Positions 1-8,173 of a DNA stretch of 64,000 nt are shown here, piece after piece. The notes beneath the pieces were generated by a model, which saw only the letters and a program-made list of their open reading frames with translations, searched no databases and was not told the DNA's origin. A program made the position numbers and the translations under genes. Within the stretch, counting starts at the first letter, position 1. Every line of letters begins with the position of its first letter. Source of the DNA: Rhizobium etli CFN 42 (GTDB lineage: Bacteria > Pseudomonadota > Alphaproteobacteria > Rhizobiales > Rhizobiaceae); the NCBI RefSeq assembly GCF_000092045.1, contig NC_007761.1, positions 1,367,001 to 1,431,000 of the forward strand, written 5' to 3'.

Positions 1-472
1 GGGAGGCGTCGGCAAGGCTGCGGGCAAGCAGGATCAGGACGCCGCCGACGATCGCCGCCAGCCCGGCAATGCGCGTCGCATCCGGCCGCTCGCGAAACAA
101 GAGAATGCCGATCAGTGCGGTGGCAAGCGGCATGGAGCCGCCGAGCAGGATGCCGGAGGAGGCCGCCGGTGTGGAGTGGATGGCCAGCGTCGTCACCAGA
201 AAGAAGATCGCGCCGCAGCCCGCGACCATGATCGCCAGCAGATAGAGCGGCACGCCCTTCGGCAGCAGACCGATGCGAAGCCAGACGGGCGAAAGCGCGA
301 GCGCCGGAATACCGAAGCGGATGAGGCCGATATCGATAGAGCCGAGCGACGTCGCCGCGCTGTGGCGGGTCGCCAGAAACCAGGTCGCCCAGATCAAGAC
401 GGTGATGCTGCCGGCGGCATAACCGAGCGCCTGCGAAGGTGATTTGTCGTTTGAAAATGCGATCGTGCTCAT
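1..472 (-). CDS. EamA/DMT-family exporter, C-terminus cut by window edge
   Basis: Reading leftward from an ATG at 472, an open frame of 157 codons runs off the window. The translation is very hydrophobic, with at least four membrane segments, including an early one (about residues 17-35, ITVLIWATWFLATRHS) and an end-of-repeat pattern (SSGILLGGSMPLATALIG, then LFRERP) typical of EamA domains. The LFRE motif after a membrane helix is a common EamA signature. The family exports metabolites or amino acids across the inner membrane; the substrate cannot be told. It is transcribed divergently from the Lrp regulator, a common arrangement for an amino acid exporter and its regulator. Only the first half of the protein is visible. 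Confidence 0.85.
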   Translation of the reverse strand, partial: MSTIAFSNDKSPSQALGYAAGSITVLIWATWFLATRHSAATSLGSIDIGLIRFGIPALALSPVWLRIGLLPKGVPLYLLAIMVAGCGAIFFLVTTLAIHSTPAASSGILLGGSMPLATALIGILLFRERPDATRIAGLAAIVGGVLILLARSLADAS

Positions 473-618
473 CGTCCTAATCCTTTCCTCAATCCGGATC
501 TTGTTCCGGTTGAGGAGGAGATTAGCGCCGGAGGCCGAGGCATGTCCTTGCTATCTGTGGCTTGAAAAGCGTGCTATACGCAATCTTCTGCCAAATCATG
601 CCCAAGGGTTTCACGAAA
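473..618. promoter_or_regulatory. Divergent promoter region between DMT exporter and Lrp regulator
   Basis: This 146-bp gap lies between two divergent genes. It contains an imperfect inverted repeat around 493-516 (arms CAATCCGGA and TCCGGTTG) that could bind the neighbouring Lrp protein. No -10/-35 pair is clear. The operator role is inferred from position. Confidence 0.35.
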
Positions 619-1092
619 GTGCCAAATCTCGATAAATTCGATATTGCTATCCTGAAATGCCTGCAGGAAGATGCGCGGGCCACCAACGTCGAGATCGCCG
701 AGAAGGTGAACCTTTCGCCGTCGCCCTGCCTGCGTCGCATCCGTAATCTCGAACGCTCCGGCATCATCCGCGGCTACACCGCGGATATCGATCGCAAGGA
801 GGTCGGTCTCGGCCTGACGGTCTTCGTCGAATTCAAGGTGGTGCATCACAGCCGCGAAAATTCCGAGGCGCAGCAGAAGGCATTGCTCGCCATCCCCGAA
901 ATCGTCTCCTGTTTCCTGATTTCGGGAACAGCCGATTTCCTGGCTGAAGTGGTCGTGGAAGATCTCGCCGCCTATGAACGGCTTCTGACGGACACGCTGC
1001 TGACCTTGCCGAACGTCAGCGACATCCGCTCGAACTTCGCCATCCGCAGCATCAAGACGCATGGGCCGTTGAAACTGCCCGAGGGAAGATAA
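619..1092 (+). CDS. Lrp/AsnC-family transcriptional regulator
   Basis: The protein has an N-terminal AsnC winged helix-turn-helix (LDKFDIAILKCLQEDAR, then NVEIAEKVNLSPSPCLRRI) followed by a RAM ligand-binding domain (ISGTADFLAEVVVEDLAAYE). The length of 157 residues matches the family. The GTG at 619 (PNLDKFD) is preferred because family members start just before this motif and an AAGG lies upstream; in-frame ATGs at 562 and 598 would add 19 or 7 residues. Such proteins bind amino acids and control their transport or catabolism. The divergent exporter is the likely target (inference). Confidence 0.9.
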   Translation: MPNLDKFDIAILKCLQEDARATNVEIAEKVNLSPSPCLRRIRNLERSGIIRGYTADIDRKEVGLGLTVFVEFKVVHHSRENSEAQQKALLAIPEIVSCFLISGTADFLAEVVVEDLAAYERLLTDTLLTLPNVSDIRSNFAIRSIKTHGPLKLPEGR

Positions 1093-1122
1093 TTTCCCCA
1101 ATAGTTTTTCTCGCTAATAAAA

Positions 1123-1250
1123 GCCCCTCCCCAAGCCCTCCCCACAAGGGGGAGGGACTAATCTGGGGCACCGTCTCGCTCCCCATCAAAGGTCAATAGT
1201 TGGGATGCGGGTCGCTCCTCCCCCTTGTGGGGAGGGCTTGGGGAGGGGTC
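1123..1250. repeat. RIME-like palindromic intergenic element, copy A
   Basis: A perfect 32-bp inverted repeat has arms at 1124-1155 and 1217-1248, separated by 61 nt. Each arm is itself built from CCCCTCCCC / GGGGAGGGG blocks around CACAAGGGGG. The same element recurs at 31414-31567 and 34448-34595. It fits the rhizobial intergenic mosaic elements (two large palindromes, about 100-150 bp). Here it sits between the convergent lrp and mgtE genes, where it may also act as a bidirectional terminator. Confidence 0.8.
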
Positions 1251-1257
1251 TTGCGTG

Positions 1258-2631
1258 CTACAGCAGGGTCCCGCTGAGGATCAGCAGCGCCACCGAGAAG
1301 TAGATGACGAGGCCGGTGACGTCGACCAGCGTGGCGACGAAGGGGGCCGAGGCGCTGGCCGGGTCGAGCCGGAGCTTCTGCAGCACGAACGGCAGCATCG
1401 AGCCGCAGATCGAGCCGAAGGTGACGATTCCGATCAGCGCGGCAAACACCGTGACGGCGACCATCAGCCAGTGCGGGCCGTAATCGTAGAGCCCGGCCGA
1501 CTGCCAGAAGATGATGCGGATGAAGCCGACAAGGCCGAGGATCGCGCCGAGCACGATGCCGGTCGGCAGTTCGCGGAAGAGCACCTTCCACCAGTCCGAA
1601 AGCTTCAGTTCGCCGAGCGCCAAGGCCCGGATGATCAGCGAGGTTGCCTGCGAACCGGAATTGCCGCCGGAGCTCATGATCAACGGGATGAACAGCGTCA
1701 GCACCACGGCCTTTTCCAGCTCGCCTTCGAAATGCTGCATGGCGCTTGCCGTCAGCATCTCGCCGAGGAACAGGGCGGCGAGCCAGCCGGCGCGCTTGCG
1801 GATCATGCCGGCGAAGCCGATCTTCATATAGGGCTGGCCGAGCGCCTCCATGCCGCCGAACCTCTGGGCCGCTTCCGTGGTGTCCGATATCATCGTGTCG
1901 ATCACGTCGTCGACCGTGACGATGCCGAGCACCTGCCCATGTTCGTCGATGACGGGCAAGGCGAGCAGATCATGCTTACGGATCAGCCGGGCCACGTCCT
2001 CCTGTTTCATCAGCGGATCGGCCGAAACCGGAGCGCCTTTCTGAGCGACCGTGAGGATGGAGGCATCCGGCTCGCCGGTGATGAGGCGACGCAGCGTCAC
2101 CACGTGCATCAGCGCATGGCTGATCTCATCGAGCACGTAGATGGCGTAGACGGTCTCGCGCGAACGTTCGACCTGGCGCACATGGTCGAGCGTCTGGGCA
2201 ACGGTCCAGCTATCCGGCACGCTGACGAATTCCGTCGTCATGATGCCGCCGGCCGTGCGCGGCGGATAGCCCATCAGGTGCTGGATAGCGACGCGCACCG
2301 GCTCGTCGAGGCTGGAGAACAGCCGGGCGCGGGTCTCGCCGTCGAGTTCCAGCAGCACGTCGGCGACACGGTCGTTGGACATTCCGTGCAGCAGCCGTGC
2401 GGCGTCCTCGGCGCTGATCAGCGCGAGGATCTGTGCGGCGTTGCGAAGCTCCGGCCGGTCGAGAATGTTGACGGCATAGTCGAGCGGCATGCCGCACAGC
2501 ACCCGTCCGGCGTCCTGGATGCTGAGTGCGTTCAACGCGTCGACGCGTTCGGCGATCGTGGCGCCACGGCTGTTGTTGATGAAGGCACGGGCGGCATGGC
2601 CTGCCCGAAGAGGGAAGCGATTGATATTCAT
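1258..2631 (-). CDS. mgtE: Magnesium transporter MgtE
   Basis: This is a 457-residue MgtE with all expected parts: a helical N domain (about 25-125), two CBS domains (about 130-250, with VYAIYVLDE and LLALPVIDEHGQVLGIVTV), a plug helix and five membrane helices (about 280-457). The pore signature PLIMSSGGNSGSQAT is at 316-330 and the conserved pore Asp is D437 in LVDVTG. MgtE is a homodimeric inner-membrane Mg2+ channel gated by Mg2+ binding to the N and CBS domains. The ATG at 2631 is preceded by GGAAAGGCGAG, which lies partly inside a leader hairpin (see 2634-2679). Confidence 0.97.
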   Translation of the reverse strand: MNINRFPLRAGHAARAFINNSRGATIAERVDALNALSIQDAGRVLCGMPLDYAVNILDRPELRNAAQILALISAEDAARLLHGMSNDRVADVLLELDGETRARLFSSLDEPVRVAIQHLMGYPPRTAGGIMTTEFVSVPDSWTVAQTLDHVRQVERSRETVYAIYVLDEISHALMHVVTLRRLITGEPDASILTVAQKGAPVSADPLMKQEDVARLIRKHDLLALPVIDEHGQVLGIVTVDDVIDTMISDTTEAAQRFGGMEALGQPYMKIGFAGMIRKRAGWLAALFLGEMLTASAMQHFEGELEKAVVLTLFIPLIMSSGGNSGSQATSLIIRALALGELKLSDWWKVLFRELPTGIVLGAILGLVGFIRIIFWQSAGLYDYGPHWLMVAVTVFAALIGIVTFGSICGSMLPFVLQKLRLDPASASAPFVATLVDVTGLVIYFSVALLILSGTLL

Positions 2632-2633
2632 GA

Positions 2634-2679
2634 GGCTCGCCTTTCCATCGATCCGCCGTAGCGTCCGATCGGGCGAGCC
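2634..2679 (-). promoter_or_regulatory. Leader hairpin overlapping the mgtE ribosome-binding site
   Basis: An 8-bp perfect inverted repeat (2634-2641 with 2672-2679, GGCTCGCC/GGCGAGCC) is continued inside by a second 5-bp stem (2649-2653 with 2667-2671). The downstream arm is GGCGAGCC, three bases before the mgtE ATG on the minus strand, so folding would bury part of the Shine-Dalgarno sequence. This could be a translational control element. No known riboswitch class was recognised. Confidence 0.45.
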
Positions 2680-2802
2680 GACAGGAGTCGGTCAGCGCAC
2701 GAGGGCCGCGTACGGCAAAGGCAATCGACTGCTACTGTCGCTTGGCATCGCTAAGATGACTCCGTTGAAATCCGCGGCCGACGAAGTCGCCCACGTGCAT
2801 GC

Positions 2803-2831
2803 TAGGTGGCCCCGAACGCGGAAAAAGTCAA
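2803..2831 (-). promoter_or_regulatory. Probable sigma-70 promoter of mgtE
   Basis: On the minus strand TTGACT (2831-2826) and CACCTA (2808-2803) are 17 bp apart. The -35 is near perfect and the -10 is weak. Transcription from here would give a leader of roughly 165 nt before mgtE, long for an ordinary gene and consistent with RNA-level control. Confidence 0.5.
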
Positions 2832-2890
2832 GCCGGATAAATGCTTAACGCCAGAATGCCGCACCTGCGCGCGTTGCGGGCAGAGATGCG

Positions 2891-4114
2891 CTACGCCACC
2901 TGCGTGCTGCGACGCTCCAGGCGGGCGGAGGCGGCGAATACGAACAGGCCGAGGAAGGACAATGCTGCGCCGACATAGCCGGTTGCCGCAAAACCGTAAC
3001 CCCAGGCGATGACAAGGCCGCCGAGCCAGGCGCCGATCGCATTGGCGATGTTGAAGGCGGAATGGTTGGAAGCGGCGGCCAGCGTCTGCGCATCGGCAGC
3101 GACATCCATCAGCCGCGTCTGCAGCGCCGGCCCGGCGGCAAAACCGCAGCCGACGAGGAAGACCGATAGGCCGAGCATATAGGGGTTGGCGGCGGTCAGC
3201 GAGAAGGTGGTCAGCACGACGATATTATAGACGAGCGAGCCGCCGACCGTGCCGAGCAGCGACTTGTCGGCGAGCCACGAGCCGATGAAATTGCCGGCAT
3301 TCATGCCGACGCCGAAGAGCACCAGCATGATCGGAACGGCCGTTTCCGACAACATCGCCACCTCGGTTGTCGTCGAGGCGATATAGCTGAACATGGCGAA
3401 CATGCCGCCATAGCCGACGGCGGCGATGCCGAGCGTCAGCCAGACCTGCGGTCGGCGGAACGCGCCGAGTTCGCGTGAGAAACTCGCCTCCTCGGAAACC
3501 CTGTCCTTTGGCAAGTAGACCCAGATCAAGACCACTGTCAGCAAGCCGACGACGCCGACCGACAGGAACGCCACCTGCCAGTCGAGCGATTGGCCGAAAA
3601 ATGTCGTCAGCGGCGTGCCGAGGAGAGTTGCGACAGTCAGTCCGAGCATGACGCGTCCGACAGCGCGTGCCCGCCGATGAACCGGCACCATCGAGGCGGC
3701 CACAAGCGCGGCGACACCGAAATAGGCGCCATGCGGCAGGCCGGTGATGAAACGCAGCACGGTGAAGCTCTCGAAGGTCGGCGCCACCGCGCTGAGTATG
3801 TTGCCGATGGCAAAGACCAGCATCAGCGTCAGAAGCAGCGTGCGGCGGGCCATCTTCGCGGCTAGCACGGCGATGACGGGCGCCCCGACGACGACGCCGA
3901 GCGCATAGGCGCTGATGACGTATCCCGCCTGCGGCGTCGTCACCGAGAAGGTATCGGCGACATTGGGCAGCAGCCCCATGATTGCGAATTCGCCGGTGCC
4001 GATGCCGAAGCCGCCGCAAGCGAGCGCCAGTTGAACCAAAGCCACGGTCGTTGCCGATGGCAGCTCGTCATCCGGCCGGGTTGCAATGGAATCACTGATG
4101 GCGATCTCACTCAT
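2891..4114 (-). CDS. MFS transporter, arabinose-efflux (AraJ-like) type
   Basis: The 407-residue protein has about 12 membrane segments. The loop after helix 2 contains AAKMARRTLLL, an MFS motif A variant, and a sequence typical of the YdhP/AraJ efflux group lies near the start (GTGEFAIMGLLPNVA). The ATG at 4114 is chosen over an upstream in-frame ATG at 4183 because it has ACGGAG eight bases upstream and fits the family length. The family exports sugars or drugs by proton antiport in the inner membrane; the substrate is unknown. It is divergent from the lipid kinase gene. Confidence 0.93.
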   Translation of the reverse strand: MSEIAISDSIATRPDDELPSATTVALVQLALACGGFGIGTGEFAIMGLLPNVADTFSVTTPQAGYVISAYALGVVVGAPVIAVLAAKMARRTLLLTLMLVFAIGNILSAVAPTFESFTVLRFITGLPHGAYFGVAALVAASMVPVHRRARAVGRVMLGLTVATLLGTPLTTFFGQSLDWQVAFLSVGVVGLLTVVLIWVYLPKDRVSEEASFSRELGAFRRPQVWLTLGIAAVGYGGMFAMFSYIASTTTEVAMLSETAVPIMLVLFGVGMNAGNFIGSWLADKSLLGTVGGSLVYNIVVLTTFSLTAANPYMLGLSVFLVGCGFAAGPALQTRLMDVAADAQTLAAASNHSAFNIANAIGAWLGGLVIAWGYGFAATGYVGAALSFLGLFVFAASARLERRSTQVA

Positions 4115-4410
4115 GAGAGCTCCGTGGAAAGGTTTTCTGCTTGGCAATGTCCCTGGCGTCGGCCGCGAGGCGATCGGGATCAATGGCGGGAAGTGGAGAC
4201 GATCTCTCCGACATCCGATCTATCCGCATTGCAGCGGCCGGCGTCGAGTGCAATTTTCGCAGTGCAGCGTCCTGCTATGTGCATATGTCCGTTGCAATAT
4301 TTGCATTTCTGTCATTTCCTGCTGTGAAGGGGCGGTGCTTGAAATCGCCGGTGGCGCAACCATCTGAGGAGCAAGGCAGGACCATTTCCGCGCCAGGAAC
4401 GGGAGCCCTC

Positions 4411-5355
4411 ATGAAGCTTGTAGGTTTTTTCAATCGCGACGGCGGTACCTTCAAGACCACCGATATGCTGGCCTACGAGAAGAGGGCGGAAGCAGCTTTC
4501 CGCGACGCCGGACACGATTTCGAGGCAATCGTTTTCTCCGGCAAGGAAATCATTCCCGCTATGGAACGGGCGGCCAAACGCGACGATATCGACGGCATCG
4601 TCGCTGGCGGCGGCGACGGCACGATTTCGGCAGCGGCCTCCATCGCCTGGAAAAACGGCATCGCGCTCGGCGTCGTCCCGGCCGGCACCATGAACCTCTT
4701 TGCCCGCTCGCTACGCGTGCCGCTCGACATCTGGCAGGCGCTCGACGTGCTTGCATCAGGCGAGATCGACAATGTCGATATCGCCAGCGCCAACGGCCGC
4801 CCCTTCATTCACCAGTTTTCCGCCGGCCTGCATGCCCGCATGGTGCGCTACCGCAACGCCTACAGCTATCGCTCACGGCTGGGCAAGATCAGAGCGAGCA
4901 CAAAGGCGGCGCTTGGTGTGATCTTCAACCCGCCCGAGTTCGAGGTCGAGTTCGAAGCGGCCGGCAGGCGCGAGCGCCGCAGGGTCTCGGCGGTCTCGGT
5001 TTCCAACAATCCCTTCGGCGAAAATGCGCTGCTTTATGCCGATAATCTGAGAAGCGGCGAACTCGGCTTCTATACTGCAAATCCGCTGAAACCACTCGGT
5101 GTCGCCCGCCTCGCCATCGATATGCTACGCGGCAAGGTGCGCGAGAATGCCGATGTCATGGTGATGCATCCGGCCGAAGTGCGCCTGCATTTCCCGAAGC
5201 TGCGCTCCAAGGCCAATTGCGTCATGGACGGCGAGCTGCTGCCGCTCGAACGCAATGTCTTGATCCGGCTGCACCCGGGTGAACTGAAGGTTCTCGTCAA
5301 GCAGGGCCTTGCCGCCCAGGTCAATGCGGACGAACGCCGCGAACCCGCGGCGTAA
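4411..5355 (+). CDS. Diacylglycerol kinase catalytic-domain protein (lipid kinase, YegS/BmrU type)
   Basis: The 314-residue protein carries the glycine-rich nucleotide-binding motif GGGDGT at 66-71, followed by GVVPAGTMNLFARSL, the typical G-GT-N-(F/L)A block of this family. The C-terminal beta-sandwich ends with CVMDGELLP, also characteristic. The ATG at 4411 follows GGGAG; an open frame extends back to 4141 but lacks family sequence. These enzymes phosphorylate diacylglycerol, sphingoid or related lipids at the membrane, and the exact lipid is not predictable. The gene has its own promoter region and is convergent with the glutamine-synthetase-like gene. Confidence 0.93.
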   Translation: MKLVGFFNRDGGTFKTTDMLAYEKRAEAAFRDAGHDFEAIVFSGKEIIPAMERAAKRDDIDGIVAGGGDGTISAAASIAWKNGIALGVVPAGTMNLFARSLRVPLDIWQALDVLASGEIDNVDIASANGRPFIHQFSAGLHARMVRYRNAYSYRSRLGKIRASTKAALGVIFNPPEFEVEFEAAGRRERRRVSAVSVSNNPFGENALLYADNLRSGELGFYTANPLKPLGVARLAIDMLRGKVRENADVMVMHPAEVRLHFPKLRSKANCVMDGELLPLERNVLIRLHPGELKVLVKQGLAAQVNADERREPAA

Positions 5356-5367
5356 AAGCCGAAGGTT

Positions 5368-6717
5368 TCAGAGCCGTGGCAGATAGGTACGATAGTCGAA
5401 ATCGGAGACCGTGCGCAGATGCGCCAGCGCTTCCTTGCGCTTGGTGTCGCCGTAGAGAGCCTGATAGCGGCCGCCGAAGATATCGGCGACAAAGGGCGAG
5501 GTGCGGAAGACCTCGACCGCGCTCAGGAAATCATGCGTCAGCCGCGTCGTATTGGCGGGCGTATACGCGGGCGTCGTCTCCTCGCCGGGATCGAGGTCGC
5601 GGTCGAGGCCGGTGAGCATGCCGCCGAGGATCGCCGCCAGCAGCAAATAGGGATTGGCGTCGGCGCCGGCGACGCGGTGCTCGATGCGTGCGGCCGGTCC
5701 ATCCTTGTCGGGGATCCGGATCGCCGTGCCGCGATGGCCGCTGCCCCAGGTCAGATCGACGGGCGCGAAGGAACCCGGCTGGAAGCGCCGGTAGGAATTG
5801 GCGAAGGGGGCGAAGACCAACTGCGCCGCGCGCATGCTGTCGAGCAGGCCTGCCGTAACCGATTTCAGCAGCTTCGGCTCGCCGCCTTTGGCGTCGAGGA
5901 TGTTGCGGCCTTGTTCGTCGACGACGCTTACATGCACATGCAGGCCGGAACCGGCATGGTCGGAATAAGGCTTTGCCATGCAGGACGATTTCAGCCCGTG
6001 GCGGCGCGCCGCCTGTTCGGCGATGCGCTTCAAGTAGAGGCAGTCGTCGGCCGCCGCCAGCGCATTGGCGCGATGCATGAGGTTGACCTCAAACTGACCG
6101 GGCCCGAATTCAGCTGTTGTCGCATCCGCCGGCAGGCCCTGCGCCTTCGCATAGGCCCTCAGCGTCTGCAGATAGGCGTCGAGCGCACCAACGGCGCTCA
6201 TGTCGTAGAGCTGGAAACCGTTCGGTTTGCCGCGATAAGTGAGGCTTTCGGGCGGAGAAGGGCGTCCGGTCTCGCGCCAGTCTCCCGACATCACGTAGAA
6301 TTCCAGCTCGGTCGCGACGACAGGCGTCAGTCCGCGCAGTCTGTAGCGCTCGACCACCGAGGCAAGGATCGCGCGCGGATCCATGAAGCTCGGGCTGCCG
6401 TCGAATTCGCACATGGTGGCCAGCACCTGCATGGAGCCCTGCGGCGCCCAGGGGATCGGCGCGAGGCTGCGTCGGTCGGGAACCACCATGCCGTCGGGAT
6501 CACCGATGGTCAGCGACAGACCGGTGATGTCGTCATTGTCGTCGCCCCAGATGTCGAGCGATTGCGTTGAGGTCGGCAGGCGAATCTCACCGGCCCAGAC
6601 CTTGCTTTCGCTGCCGGAAGGAAGTTGCTTGCCGCGCAGCTCGCCATTCATGCCGACGATCAGGATCTCGAAACGCGGGTCTCCATCGGCCTTGCCGTCC
6701 ATCCTGTCGCTCCCCAT
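5368..6717 (-). CDS. Glutamine synthetase family ligase, gamma-glutamylputrescine synthetase (PuuA)-like
   Basis: This 449-residue GS-fold protein has the metal and ATP site blocks: ATELEFYV, then TAEFGPGQFEVN, then GSGLHVHVSV, and the C-terminal RIEHRVAGADANPYL. These match the class that condenses glutamate with amines (PuuA, GlnA3-like) rather than ammonia-using GS. The ATG at 6717 is chosen over 6777; an ATG at 6702, preceded by GGGGAG, is an alternative. It is divergent from a putrescine-type aminotransferase, which supports a role in putrescine or other amine catabolism in the cytoplasm (inference from context). Confidence 0.88.
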   Translation of the reverse strand: MGSDRMDGKADGDPRFEILIVGMNGELRGKQLPSGSESKVWAGEIRLPTSTQSLDIWGDDNDDITGLSLTIGDPDGMVVPDRRSLAPIPWAPQGSMQVLATMCEFDGSPSFMDPRAILASVVERYRLRGLTPVVATELEFYVMSGDWRETGRPSPPESLTYRGKPNGFQLYDMSAVGALDAYLQTLRAYAKAQGLPADATTAEFGPGQFEVNLMHRANALAAADDCLYLKRIAEQAARRHGLKSSCMAKPYSDHAGSGLHVHVSVVDEQGRNILDAKGGEPKLLKSVTAGLLDSMRAAQLVFAPFANSYRRFQPGSFAPVDLTWGSGHRGTAIRIPDKDGPAARIEHRVAGADANPYLLLAAILGGMLTGLDRDLDPGEETTPAYTPANTTRLTHDFLSAVEVFRTSPFVADIFGGRYQALYGDTKRKEALAHLRTVSDFDYRTYLPRL

Positions 6718-6800
6718 GACCTTGAAAAACCTCCGGGACAAGGCCAAGCTCCTATCCCATCGATAGCAGCCTTTCAATCCGCGAGGGTCTTTTACAAGTC

Positions 6801-8168
6801 ATGCCCGACACTTACCCGCCCTCGAACCTTGCCGCGATCGACGCAGCCCATCATCTCCACCCCTTCGCCGACATGAAGAAGCTGAATGCCGATGGCGTCC
6901 GCATCATCCAGCGCGGCGAGGGCGTTTACGTCTTCGATGATCACGGCAGGAAATATCTCGACGGCTTCGCCGGTCTCTGGTGCGTCAATATCGGTTATGG
7001 TCGCAGGGAGATCGCTGAGGCCGTCGCAAGGCAGATGAATGAGCTGCCCTATTACAACACCTTCTTCGGCACGACCTCGACGCCGGCGACGCTGCTGGCG
7101 CAGAAGGTTACTTCCCATGCCGGCGAACGGTTCAACCATATCTTCTTAACCAGCTCCGGTTCGGAAGCGAACGACACCTGGTTCCGCATGGCCCGCGTCT
7201 ATTGGAGCGCCGTCGGCAAGCCGTCGAAGAAGATCGTGATCGCGAGGAAGAACGGCTATCACGGCTCGACAGTTGCCGGCGCCAGCCTCGGCGGCATGAA
7301 ATTTATGCACGAGCAGGGCGACCTGCCGATCCCAGGAATCGTCCATATCGGCCAGCCCTATTGGTATGGCGAGGGCGGCGATCTCTCACCCGCCGAATTC
7401 GGTCTCAAGGTTGCCCGAGAGCTGGAGGCGAAGATCGATGAACTCGGCGAGGAGAACGTCGCGGCCTTCGTCGCCGAGCCGGTGCAGGGGGCGGCCGGCG
7501 TCATCATCCCGCCCGAGACCTATTGGCCGGAGATCTACCGGATCTGCAAGGCACGTAACATCCTGCTGGTAACCGACGAGGTGATCTGCGGTTTCGGCCG
7601 GTTGGGCGCCTGGTTCGGTCATCAGCATTTCGGCGTCGAGCCGGATCTGGCGCCGATCGCCAAGGGTCTCTCCTCCGGTTACCTGCCTATCGGCGGCGTG
7701 CTCGTCAGTGACAAGATTGCCGACGTGCTGATCACCGAGGTCGGCGAGTTCAACCACGGCTTCACCTATTCCGGCCACCCGGTCTGCGCCGCCGCCGCGC
7801 TCGAAAACCTGCGCATCATCGAGGAGGAAAAGCTGGTCGAGCGCGTGCGCGACAATATCGGCCCCTATTTCGGCAAGGCCTGGGCAGCACTCGCCGAACA
7901 CGATCTCGTCGGCGAGGCGGTCAGTATCGGCCTGATGGGCGGCCTGCAGCTTACTGCCGACAAGAGCACGCGCAGCCGTTATGAAAAGCCCGATCAGGTC
8001 GGTGCGCTGGTGCGCAACCACGCACTGGCGAACGGCCTCGTGCTGCGCGCCACCGGCGACCGAATGCTCGCTTCGCCACCGCTCGTCATCAGCCATGCTG
8101 AGGTAGACGAGATGGCAAGGATTGCCAGGCGGGCGCTGGATGCGGCCTGGAAGGAGCTTAAATCCTGA
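6801..8168 (+). CDS. Class III aminotransferase, putrescine/GABA-pyruvate type (SpuC-like)
   Basis: This fold-type I, class III aminotransferase has 455 residues. Visible features are the GSEAND cofactor-phosphate site (about 120-125), D259 in TDEVICGFGR, and the Schiff-base lysine K288 in APIAKGLSSGYLPIG. The N-terminus HHLHPFADMKKL is typical of omega-amino acid and putrescine-pyruvate aminotransferases. It transfers an amino group from a diamine or omega-amino acid to pyruvate. It lies divergently beside the PuuA-like ligase, with 83 bp between start codons, suggesting shared control of polyamine breakdown. Confidence 0.92.
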   Translation: MPDTYPPSNLAAIDAAHHLHPFADMKKLNADGVRIIQRGEGVYVFDDHGRKYLDGFAGLWCVNIGYGRREIAEAVARQMNELPYYNTFFGTTSTPATLLAQKVTSHAGERFNHIFLTSSGSEANDTWFRMARVYWSAVGKPSKKIVIARKNGYHGSTVAGASLGGMKFMHEQGDLPIPGIVHIGQPYWYGEGGDLSPAEFGLKVARELEAKIDELGEENVAAFVAEPVQGAAGVIIPPETYWPEIYRICKARNILLVTDEVICGFGRLGAWFGHQHFGVEPDLAPIAKGLSSGYLPIGGVLVSDKIADVLITEVGEFNHGFTYSGHPVCAAAALENLRIIEEEKLVERVRDNIGPYFGKAWAALAEHDLVGEAVSIGLMGGLQLTADKSTRSRYEKPDQVGALVRNHALANGLVLRATGDRMLASPPLVISHAEVDEMARIARRALDAAWKELKS

Positions 8169-8173
8169 TTCGT

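Noticed and set aside
1225..2661. 478-codon open frame on the plus strand
   Set aside because: It runs antisense to mgtE along its whole length; the translation is rich in H, D, R and Q without domain features. mgtE on the other strand has full family motifs.
4115..4183. Upstream start for the MFS gene at 4183
   Set aside because: The extra 23 residues are not hydrophobic or conserved-looking and the ATG at 4114 has a good ribosome-binding site.
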